Origin: an uncultured Stomatobaculum sp.
GTDB lineage: Bacteria; Bacillota; Clostridia; Lachnospirales; Lachnospiraceae
DNA length: 8,209 bases
Direction of reading: 5' to 3'
Assembly (NCBI GenBank): GCA_938010625.1
Contig: CALLVJ010000191.1
Location: forward strand, 1 to 8,209
The translations under genes were made by a program, and so were the position numbers. The notes under the pieces were generated by a model that was not told the origin of the DNA, did no database searches, and was given only the letters and a program-made list of their open reading frames with translations. Numbering within the stretch: the stretch's first letter is position 1; the number at the start of each line of letters is the position of its first letter. Below, one piece after another: positions 1-5,790 of the stretch.

Positions 1-363
1 CCACGATTTCGACCTCACGACCTCCGCGCGCCCGACTACGATGACTGGAACTTAAACGGCGATATTCTCTTCTGGTTTGAGCCGCTGCAGTGCGCGCTTG
101 AACTCTCAAGCATGGGCATACGCGTCTCACCGGAGAGCCTCGACGCCCAGTTGAAACTCGCCCACTGCGAAAGCCGCCGCGCGCTGCCCTACCACAAGGC
201 ACTTTTACACGGCGAGCTGCCCTATACGATTGGCGGCGGCATTGGCCAGAGCCGTCTCTGCATGCTTCTGCTCGGCAGAGCACATATCGGCGAAGTCCAG
301 GCGAGTATCTGGCCCGCGGAGATGATAGAGACCTGCGCGGCCCACAACATCACCCTGCTGTAA
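1..363 (+). CDS. asnA: Aspartate-ammonia ligase (AsnA), C-terminal 120 residues; 5' end outside the window
   Basis: AsnA makes asparagine from aspartate, ammonia and ATP in the cytoplasm and has a class II aminoacyl-tRNA synthetase-like fold. Frame 1 is open from the first base to the TAA at 361-363. It carries family landmarks in order: [28 protein letters not shown], and the glycine-rich [14 protein letters not shown], which corresponds to the ATP-binding motif 3 region. The end, [13 protein letters not shown], matches the usual AsnA C-terminus. The enzyme is about 330 residues long in E. coli, so roughly the last third is present. The gap between DDW and LNGDI is shorter than in E. coli, which I associate with Firmicutes forms. 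The gene ends just before a strong hairpin at 379-429. The tail is intact. Confidence 0.95.
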   Translation, partial: PRFRPHDLRAPDYDDWNLNGDILFWFEPLQCALELSSMGIRVSPESLDAQLKLAHCESRRALPYHKALLHGELPYTIGGGIGQSRLCMLLLGRAHIGEVQASIWPAEMIETCAAHNITLL

Positions 364-378
364 GAAACACAAGCCTTC

Positions 379-429
379 GAACAGTAAAAATCCGCAGACA
401 ATGAAGCTGTCTGCGGATTTTTACTGTTC
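379..429. terminator. Bidirectional rho-independent terminator between asnA and dus
   Basis: A perfect 22-bp inverted repeat (379-400 against 408-429) encloses a 7-base loop. Its core is TCCGCAGACA pairing with TGTCTGCGGA. The core is flanked by AAAAA on the left and TTTTT on the right, so each strand has a U-tract directly after the GC-rich stem. It lies 15 bp after the asnA stop and 31 bp beyond the stop of the convergent dus gene, where one terminator would serve both. Confidence 0.92.
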
Positions 430-460
430 CGATTTTTTGCTTCTCCGGTGTTTCGCTGCC

Positions 461-1426
461 TCAAAGCGTGAGCAACTGCTCGGCCCGAAGCTCGTACTCC
501 CTGAGGTTCTTGCTCTTTTTGAGCTCACGAACAGCTCTTTCCTCGTCCGGGAACGCCTTCCCGAGATAGTCCCAAACTTCCTTCATACGGCAGAGCGTCG
601 CATTTTCATAGAGGAAACTCTTACCGTAGCCATTGAGCAATGCCGCATGAAAGGCACGGCGCTTTTCCCTCTCTTCCGCCTCTGTGAGCGGCGCCAGGCC
701 GCGCTGTCGCCTGAGATACCGCGCTGCGAGCATCGGATCCCGAAGGAGCCCCCGCCCAAGCATAATGTGAGAGACCGAAGGAAAGCGTTCCGAAATGCGG
801 TCTATATCCGCTTCGTCAATGAGATCGCCGTTATAGCCGAGCGCCATCTTTGCCCGCTTAGCTGCGAGCACGAACGCATTGAGATGCACCGTCCCCCGAT
901 AAAACTCCTTCTGCACGCGCGGGTGGACAATGAGCTCGGAGAGCGGAAAATCGTTATAGATTTCGAGAATCGCCGGAAACTCTGCCGGATCTTTGACGCC
1001 GATCCGAGTCTTGACCCCAAGTTTCATGTCGGACGGGAGCTTCTCAAAGACGAGCTCAAAAAACTGTCGGAGCGCCGCGAGCTCCGAGAGAAAGCCGGAG
1101 CCCTTTTTCTTCGCCGCGACCGTCCCCGACGGACAGCCGAGGTTCAGATTGAGTTCTGTATAGCCGTAGTCCCGCAGAATCCCCGCCGCAAAGAGAAAAT
1201 CCTCCGCGTTGTTCGTGAGCAGCTGCGGAATCAGAAAAAGTCCCGCATTGTTTTCCGGCAGGATGTCCCGCAGATCCCGTTTCGTGATGCCGGTACCCGC
1301 ATGCCCTATTGAGATAAAAGGTGAATAAAAACGCGCGATTCCCCCGCAGCACCGTGCCAGTGCATTTCGATAGACATAGCCTGTGATCCCCTCCATCGGC
1401 GCCAGTGAAAAAGTGATCGCTCTCAT
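461..1426 (-). CDS. dus: tRNA-dihydrouridine synthase (Dus family), 321 aa
   Basis: Dus enzymes are FMN flavoproteins that use NADPH to reduce uridine to dihydrouridine in tRNA loops. The protein starts with the FMN-barrel motif LAPMEGITG (residues 8-16). It continues with the conserved QLL (68-70), the active-site loop NLGCPSG with catalytic Cys98, VKTRIG (138-143), VHPR (167-170, His168), GYNGDL (197-202) and the phosphate-binding LGRGLL (223-228). An alpha-helical tRNA-binding tail follows. The length of 321 residues is normal and all key residues are present. The start is supported by a strong ribosome-binding site (GAGGGAGGA) five to six bases upstream. It is transcribed divergently from the phosphotransferase gene and converges on asnA. 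Which uridine position it modifies cannot be told from the sequence, so dus is used generically. Confidence 0.93.
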   Translation of the reverse strand: MRAITFSLAPMEGITGYVYRNALARCCGGIARFYSPFISIGHAGTGITKRDLRDILPENNAGLFLIPQLLTNNAEDFLFAAGILRDYGYTELNLNLGCPSGTVAAKKKGSGFLSELAALRQFFELVFEKLPSDMKLGVKTRIGVKDPAEFPAILEIYNDFPLSELIVHPRVQKEFYRGTVHLNAFVLAAKRAKMALGYNGDLIDEADIDRISERFPSVSHIMLGRGLLRDPMLAARYLRRQRGLAPLTEAEEREKRRAFHAALLNGYGKSFLYENATLCRMKEVWDYLGKAFPDEERAVRELKKSKNLREYELRAEQLLTL

Positions 1427-1456
1427 TCAGATCCTCCCTCTTATGATATGTCCCAC

Positions 1457-1485
1457 ATTGTAGCGAAGTTCCCAAAAAGGCGCAA
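1457..1485 (-). promoter_or_regulatory. Candidate promoter of dus
   Basis: On the minus strand TTGCGC (1480-1485) and TACAAT (1457-1462) are separated by 17 bp, about 30 bp upstream of the dus start. The -10 is good (5/6) and the -35 weak. It sits in the 117-bp divergent gap between dus and pap. Confidence 0.4.
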
Positions 1486-1490
1486 GACAA

Positions 1491-1518
1491 TAGACAGGAT
1501 CAAAATCTGTGCTACACT
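1491..1518 (+). promoter_or_regulatory. Candidate promoter of the polyphosphate phosphotransferase gene
   Basis: TAGACA (1491-1496) and TACACT (1513-1518) are separated by 16 bp. They are followed by a GAGGA ribosome-binding site at 1532-1536, seven bases before the ATG at 1544. Position and spacing fit a sigma-A promoter with a short leader. The match is moderate. Confidence 0.42.
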
Positions 1519-1543
1519 GCCCTTAGAAAGTGAGGAAATTGCC

Positions 1544-3023
1544 ATGCTAGAACAAGTGAATCTGAAACAGCACCTCGGAAAAGACGATTATGCAGCTGTC
1601 ATGCCCGCGCTGAAAACCAGGCTCTCCGCCCTGGATGCGCCCCTCCGCGCCGCTTCTCTCCCGGTCATTCTGATTTTTGAAGGCTGGTCTGCTGCCGGCA
1701 AGGGCCAGATGATCGGGCAGCTCCTCAAAAATCTGGATCCGCGCTGGTTCACAGTTGTGAATACCCAGCCCCCCACGGAGCTGGAACAGCGCTATCCCTG
1801 GTTAAAACGCCACTGGGGCACCATTCCGGAAAATGGCAAGTTCTCCATCATGGATCGCTCCTGGTACCAGGACGTCTCCATCCGCGCACTTGCGGATAAG
1901 CTCCCGGAGCGCTGCATCAAAAAACGCCTCGAAGATATCCGCCGCTTTGAGCGCACACTCACAGACAACGGCTATCTGATTCTCAAATTCTTCCTCCACA
2001 TTTCAAAGCGGGAGATGAAGACGCGCCTCAAAGCGCTCGCCGCAAACCCGGAAACCGCCTTTCGCGCTGTAAAATCCGACTGGAAACAAGTAAAACGCTA
2101 TGACGAGTACTATGCTGCCTTTGACCGCATGATCACAGAGACAAATACAAGCGAATCCCCCTGGACAATCGTCTCCAGTACAGATCGCCGCGCAGCGACT
2201 GTCCAGGTGTTCCGCGCCGTGATCCATGCAATTTCAGATCGGCTTGCACACCCCGCTACCGCCATGTCAGTGTCCCTGCCAAATGCACTGACCAGCGACG
2301 CAGCGCTCCGCCTCGCAGACACAGAGCTCAACCAGCAACTTACACGCGAAGAGTACCAAAAATGCCTGAAAAAAGAACAACAGCGTCTCGCGAAGAATCA
2401 GAACCTGCTCTATACCAGGCGAATTCCCCTGATGATCGGTCTTGAGGGCTGGGACGCCGCCGGAAAAGGGGGCTGCATCAAGCGCCTCTCCGCCCCGCGA
2501 CGCCCGCGGCTATGCTGTGCTGCCGATTGCGAGTCCCACACCCGAAGAAAAGCGCCGCCACTTCCTCTGGCGCTTCTATGAGCGGCTCCCGAAGAGCGGC
2601 CACATTGCAATCTTCGATCGCACCTGGTATGGCCGCGTCCTCGTGGAGCGGATTGAGGGCTTCTGCAGCGAGGCGGACTGGAAACGCGCCTATGGGGAAA
2701 TCAACGAATTTGAAGCCTATCTCCAAGACAGCGGCACGCTCCTCGTCAAATTCTGGATTCAGATCAGTAAGGACGAACAGTTGAAACGCTTCCGCGCCAG
2801 AGAGCGAACGCCCGAAAAGCAGTGGAAACTCACCGACGAAGATTGGAGAAACCGCGAGAAATGGCCGCTCTATGAGACCGCCGTCAATGACATGCTGCGC
2901 TACACCTCGCCGAAAACCGCGCCCTGGCATGTGCTTTCCGGCAACAACAAGTACTTCGCGCGGATTCAGGCGCTCCGCATTGTGAACGAGACCATTGAGG
3001 CAAGGCTTAAGGAAAAGGGGTGA
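1544..3023 (+). pseudogene. pap: Polyphosphate:AMP phosphotransferase, two PPK2 domains, interrupted by a frameshift
   Basis: The intact family transfers phosphate from polyphosphate to AMP, giving ADP, and consists of two tandem PPK2 (P-loop) domains of about 490-500 residues in total. Repeat 1 has Walker A GWSAAGKG (residues 47-54) and the DRSWY segment (104-108). Repeat 2 begins at nt 2444 with EGWDAAGKGG (residues 301-310). At about 2498 the frame moves: upstream reads KRLSAP, downstream reads DARGYAVLPI, and the rest, including DRTWYGRVLVE (D codon at 2616), is in the new frame up to the TGA at 3021-3023. Family spacing suggests one residue, probably Leu, is missing between P and D, which fits a 2-bp deletion; a 1-bp insertion would also restore the frame. 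As written, translation ends at 2581 after 345 residues with a junk tail of about 28. The ATG at 1544 is preferred over upstream options because of its GAGGA site seven bases before it. The part downstream of the shift has only poor internal starts (TTG at 2442). A sequencing error is possible. Confidence 0.85.
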
Positions 3024-3041
3024 GCTTCGCTTTCCGGCAAC

Positions 3042-3067
3042 AAAATAGGTTGTATATATCCTATTTT
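3042..3067. promoter_or_regulatory. Inverted repeat, candidate Phd-type operator
   Basis: AAAATAGG (3042-3049) and CCTATTTT (3060-3067) form a perfect 8-bp inverted repeat around a 10-base AT-rich centre. It lies 58 bp before the antitoxin start and overlaps the candidate -35. Phd/YefM antitoxins repress their own operons by binding palindromes in this position, so this is the likely autoregulatory site. Confidence 0.5.
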
Positions 3068-3079
3068 CTATGCTATCCT
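3050..3079 (+). promoter_or_regulatory. Candidate promoter of the toxin-antitoxin operon
   Basis: TTGTAT (3050-3055) and TATCCT (3074-3079) are separated by 18 bp. The -35 lies in the centre of the inverted repeat at 3042-3067, so a repressor bound there would block transcription. An alternative -10, TACAAT at 3083-3088, has no good -35. Confidence 0.4.
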
Positions 3080-3124
3080 TTCTACAATGCGACAATTTAC
3101 ATTCTTCAGGAAAGGAGCCGTCTT

Positions 3125-3367
3125 ATGAATATCAATACCGACAACCTTGTATCCATCACAGAGGCCAATCAGAACTTTTCTCGCATTGCACGTCTTGTAG
3201 ATGAAAAAGGTGCTGTTGTCATTCTAAAAAACAATGCCCCTCGCTACCTGCTCGTTGAATTCCATCAGGCAGAACAGGCACAAACCGCTTCCGATGAAGA
3301 TGTCCTCGCTGTTTCGAGACGCCTCATCTCACAAAATCGCTCTGCTTATCAAGAGCTGGCAAAATGA
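3125..3367 (+). CDS. Phd/YefM-family antitoxin, 80 aa
   Basis: This is the antitoxin and autorepressor of a type II toxin-antitoxin pair. The N-terminal half has the family pattern: SITEANQNFSRIARLV (residues 10-25) followed by a beta segment VVILKNNAPRYLLV (31-44), the usual DNA-binding dimer fold. The polar C-terminal part (about 50-80, DEDVLAVSRRLISQNRSAYQELAK) is the expected toxin-binding tail. The ATG at 3125 is chosen because an AAAGGAG ribosome-binding site lies at 3110-3116 and because a longer in-frame reading from 3020 would begin inside the preceding gene and add residues unlike the family. Its TGA overlaps the toxin start as ATGA (3364-3367), the translational coupling usual for such pairs. 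It appears intact although its partner is broken. Confidence 0.88.
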   Translation: MNINTDNLVSITEANQNFSRIARLVDEKGAVVILKNNAPRYLLVEFHQAEQAQTASDEDVLAVSRRLISQNRSAYQELAK

Positions 3368-3742
3368 TTTTATTAAGCAAAAAGCAGCTTATCTTACTTC
3401 ACGAACAACTGCTTGCGGAAACAGGGGGCGCATCCGGCATTCGAGATAAAAGCCTCCTAGAATCCGCTCTCTATGCGCCTTTCCAGACATTCAACCAACA
3501 GGATGTTTATCCCTCTATTCAGCAAAAAGCAGCACGCCTCGGCATTGGCCTCACAAAAAATCATGCCTTTATCGATGGAAATAAGCGTATTGGCGCACAT
3601 GCCATGCTCGTATTTCTTGCTTTGAATCAAATTAATCTCTCTTAATACACAAAAGGAACTTTCGGATACGTTTCTCTCCGTTGCAGCCGGACAATTTTCC
3701 TTCGAAGATTTATTGGAATGGATTCTCGCGCATCAGACCTGA
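3364..3742 (+). pseudogene. doc: Doc-type (Fic-fold) toxin, interrupted by a single-base insertion near its 3' end
   Basis: Doc toxins are Fic-fold kinases that phosphorylate EF-Tu and stop translation until neutralised by Phd. The reading frame has the early GIRDKSLLESAL segment (25-36) and the diagnostic motif HAFIDGNKR (67-75), matching the Doc consensus HxFx[DN][AG]NKR with His67, Asp71, Asn73, Lys74 and Arg75 present. It stops at TAA 3643-3645 after 93 residues. Removing one A at 3644/3645 turns TAAT into TAT and continues as SYTQKELSDTFLSVAAG and FEDLLEWILAHQT to a TGA at 3740-3742. That gives 125 residues, the normal Doc length (126 in phage P1). The stop therefore comes from a 1-bp insertion that removes about 32 C-terminal residues. 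The catalytic motif survives, but the helices closing the fold do not. It starts by an ATGA overlap with the antitoxin. A sequencing error cannot be excluded. Confidence 0.88.
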
Positions 3743-3769
3743 CACCATCCTTCATCGGCGGCAGTTTAC

Positions 3770-4423
3770 TTAGCGCAGGTTGGCAAGCGACCTCATCACG
3801 AGATCAATGTCCTGGTTCTCGAGTTCCTGAATTACATGCAGATAGGTCTTCTGCGTCGTGGTCATACTCGCGTGACCGAGACGGCGCGCCACACTCGCAA
3901 TCGAGACGCCCGCATAGAGCAAAATGGAGGCGTGCGTATGGCGGAGGCCGTGTACAGAAATCACAGGAATATTCAGTGCCCTGCAATAGCGCTCCAAGCG
4001 GTCATTGACGGTTGAATTGTAGACCTTCTCTCCCGGCACAAAGATCGGCTGGTCCGTCGGCAAGTCTTTCACAAGTGTCGCGAACTGCATAATGAGCTGC
4101 CAGTCAAGCTGTACCTTCCGCACGGAAGATCGGTTCTTGGTCGGCGCGAAGCCGCCACCGTCCTTATAATTCCAGGTCTTTGTGACCGATAGCGTCTGGT
4201 GTGCAAAATCAAAGTCCGCCGGGGTCAGCGCGAGCGCCTCCGAAAACCGAAGGCCTGTCTTTGCCACCAACAAGATGAACCAGTCCCAATCTGCCCGCTC
4301 TCCAAGTTTCAAACTTCGGAGCAAGGCGTGCAGTTCGAACTGGTTCAGATACTTCCGCTTCTTTTCGGCGGGCATTTTCCCCTTGATAATCACTTTCCGG
4401 GTCGGGTCACGGGGAATAAGTCC
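3770..4423 (-). pseudogene. Tyrosine recombinase/phage-type integrase, C-terminal catalytic part, N-terminus lost at the IS
   Basis: Enzymes of this family integrate and excise phages, conjugative elements and genomic islands. The catalytic set is complete when numbered from the GTG codon at 4393: Arg49 in TGLRFSEAL, Lys86 in APTKNRSS, His148 and Arg151 in HGLRHTHAS, His174 in RRLGHAS, and the nucleophile Tyr184 in TTQKTYLHV. The stop is TAA at 3770-3772. Homologous-looking sequence continues upstream of that GTG as GLIPRDPTRK, typical of the linker between the core-binding and catalytic domains, and ends where the IS begins at about 4424. The arm-binding and core-binding domains, about 170 residues, are missing and I did not find them right of the IS. 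The GTG has no convincing ribosome-binding site, so I treat this as a remnant. It converges tail to tail with the doc remnant, 27 bp apart. Confidence 0.87.
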
Positions 4424-4450
4424 GTAGTGGTACAGTGAATTTGTAACACC
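4424..4450 (+). repeat. Left terminal inverted repeat of the IS
   Basis: It pairs with 5644-5670 at 18 of 27 positions by hand alignment. The matches are the outer GTAGTGGT, an inner TTTGTA block and a C-rich inner edge. Confidence 0.8.
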
Positions 4451-4470
4451 TCTGCCTGATAGATTATAAT
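4441..4470 (+). promoter_or_regulatory. Transposase promoter inside the IS
   Basis: TTGTAA (4441-4446) and a perfect TATAAT (4465-4470) are separated by 18 bp, 21 bp upstream of orfA. The -35 overlaps the left inverted repeat, as is common in IS3 elements, where transposase binding can repress expression. Confidence 0.65.
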
Positions 4471-4491
4471 GTCAGCAGAGGAGAAAAATAC

Positions 4492-4773
4492 ATGACTCGA
4501 ATATCAGACGAAACCAGACGAAAAGTTGTTCGTGCGCACATTCAAGATGGACGCACGATTGCCAGCCTTGTGGCTGAGTACGGCATATCCAGAGCCACTG
4601 TTTCCAACTGGGTACGCTCGTATCGCGAAGAATGCCAAAACAATGATGAGGAGAAGTCTCAGTTGGAGATGATGGAAGAACTTCGTCGTCTCCGGCTTGA
4701 AAAAGCCGAATTAGAAAAGGAGAACAGCTTCTTAAAAAAAGCAGCGGCATTCTTCGCGAAGAAAATCGATTAG
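4492..4773 (+). CDS. IS3-family transposase OrfA, 93 aa
   Basis: OrfA is the DNA-binding subunit that recognises the IS ends and forms the N-terminus of the OrfAB transposase. Residues 1-50 contain a helix-turn-helix of the Tnp_1 type, with the pattern IASLVAEYGISRATVSNWV at 19-37. Residues about 58-88 form a charged, leucine-rich coiled coil (MEELRRLRLEKAELEKEN, then FLKKAAAFF), the usual dimerisation zipper. The start ATG at 4492 follows AGAGGAG (4477-4483) by eight bases. The stop TAG (4771-4773) overlaps the GTG of orfB by one base. The length is normal for the family and the gene appears intact. Confidence 0.93.
   Translation: MTRISDETRRKVVRAHIQDGRTIASLVAEYGISRATVSNWVRSYREECQNNDEEKSQLEMMEELRRLRLEKAELEKENSFLKKAAAFFAKKID
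4734..4763 (+). promoter_or_regulatory. Programmed -1 ribosomal frameshift site producing OrfAB
   Basis: Seven As (4734-4740) are phased as A AAA AAA in the orfA frame and followed by G. A -1 slip leaves the orfA frame after FLKK and continues as SSGILREENRLVAYRFLDEY, the usual IS3 linker, without a stop before orfB. Nine bases downstream a perfect 14-bp palindrome, TTCTTCGCGAAGAA (4750-4763), could form a small stimulating hairpin, though its stem is only about 5 bp. Confidence 0.75.
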
Positions 4774-5663
4774 TGGCATATCGTTTTCTTGATGAGTATA
4801 AGCAGGAGTTCGGCTTGAGATGGCTTTTGAAGAAGCTGCATATTCATCCAAACGCCTATTACAACTACCTCAGAAATGCGAAAGCGGGGCATCGCGCTCA
4901 GAAATCTCATTGTTGTCAACGGATTCAAGCACTTTATTATGATTCTCATGGTGTCATGGGACACCGTCAAATGAGGGCATTTCTGCAAAGAGAAGGGATC
5001 TCATTGAGCAAAACAACAGTCCACAAGTACATGAATCGTGAACTGCAACTGCACTCAATTTGTCGCCGAAAGAGACCCGCATACCATCGGGGATTAGCTC
5101 ATAAGATTTTCTCGAATCTATTAAAGCGGAATTTTTCTCCTGAGCAGCCGAATCGTGTGTGGTGTACCGACTTTACATATATGACACTGACAAATGGAAC
5201 CATGCGCTATAATTATTCCATTATTGATTTATACGACAGAAGTGTTGTTGCCAGTGAAAACAGCTCTTTTATCACGAGTTCCCTGGCTCTGCGTACGCTT
5301 GAAAAAGCGTTATCGAGTGTAAAGGCTATCCCACAAAATCTGATTTTGCACTCAGATCAAGGAAGTCAGTTTACTTCCGCAGAGTTTGTACAACATTGCC
5401 GGAAGCTCGGGATTTCTCAAAGCATGAGCCGTGCGGGCTGTCCGTATGACAGTGCACCGACGGAACGATATTACAATACGTTAAAGACAGAGTTAATTTA
5501 TCTGTATCGATTTGAAACTGCAGCAGAACTGGATTATGCCGTTTCAGAGTTTGCTTACGATTGGTACAATCAGGTACGCCCACACACGTATAACGGATAT
5601 CTGACTCCGTTTGAAAAGAGAGCAGAGTATACCATTAAGCAGTGGGGGTACAAAAAGAGCTGA
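4773..5663 (+). CDS. IS3-family transposase OrfB, catalytic DDE part, 296 aa
   Basis: OrfB supplies the RNase H-like integrase core that cuts and joins DNA during copy-out/paste-in transposition, normally as the OrfAB fusion. Residues 1-60 match the HTH_21-type region (LKKLHIHPNAYYNYL, then YYDSHGVMGHRQM). The catalytic residues are Asp133 in VWCTDFTYM, Asp195 in LILHSDQGSQF and Glu231 in YDSAPTERYYNTLK. The last two are separated by 35 residues, the classic DD(35)E spacing. YDWYNQVRPH near the end is also typical. The GTG at 4773 overlaps the orfA stop, but frameshifting from orfA is the more likely route. The TGA at 5661-5663 lies inside the right inverted repeat. The frame is unbroken, so the transposase may be active. 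Confidence 0.94.
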   Translation: MAYRFLDEYKQEFGLRWLLKKLHIHPNAYYNYLRNAKAGHRAQKSHCCQRIQALYYDSHGVMGHRQMRAFLQREGISLSKTTVHKYMNRELQLHSICRRKRPAYHRGLAHKIFSNLLKRNFSPEQPNRVWCTDFTYMTLTNGTMRYNYSIIDLYDRSVVASENSSFITSSLALRTLEKALSSVKAIPQNLILHSDQGSQFTSAEFVQHCRKLGISQSMSRAGCPYDSAPTERYYNTLKTELIYLYRFETAAELDYAVSEFAYDWYNQVRPHTYNGYLTPFEKRAEYTIKQWGYKKS

Positions 5664-5670
5664 CCACTAC
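5644..5670 (-). repeat. Right terminal inverted repeat of the IS
   Basis: The reverse complement begins GTAGTGGTCAGC and matches the left end at 18 of 27 positions. It overlaps the last codons of orfB. Confidence 0.8.
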
Positions 5671-5790
5671 AAAGATTAATCCCTTCAGGTTGAAAACAAG
5701 ATTACCTATTAATGCAAAGGGGATATAAGTAAAAGGATTATCGGTCACGGGAAAGCTCTTGTAATCAGTATTTGGGAGAGTAGAAATCAT

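Larger units (their letters stand above)
4424..5670 (+). mobile_element. IS3-family insertion sequence, about 1.25 kb
   Basis: The element has imperfect terminal inverted repeats, an internal promoter, two overlapping reading frames with IS3-type products, an A-rich slip site and a DD(35)E transposase. About 1247 bp is normal for this family. The ends are placed by the outermost shared bases GTAGTGGT at 4424-4431 and its complement at 5663-5670. The true tips could differ by a few bases, for example TGGT...ACCA at 4428 and 5666. None of these placements gives a direct repeat of the flanks (TCC on the left, AAA on the right). The left end adjoins a truncated integrase and the right end adjoins AT-rich DNA. 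Confidence 0.9.

Noticed and set aside
401..1312. Long open frame on the plus strand (about 303 codons)
   Set aside because: It is the complement of the well-supported dus gene. Its product is arginine-rich and low in motifs, as expected for an antisense shadow in GC-rich DNA.
2490..2500. Programmed +1 frameshifting at CCG CGA in the pap gene
   Set aside because: Family spacing indicates a missing residue, which a programmed +1 skip would not explain, and no frameshift control is known to me for this family. A deletion or sequencing error is simpler.
2478..3095. Long open frame on the minus strand (about 205 codons)
   Set aside because: It lies opposite the second PPK2 domain, which has clear family motifs. 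The minus-strand product has none.
5743..5751. GGTCACGGG direct repeat of 4405-4413 on the other side of the IS
   Set aside because: Only nine bases match, they lie at unequal distances from the IS ends, and the surrounding reading frames do not align. Chance is likely, and it is not a target-site duplication.
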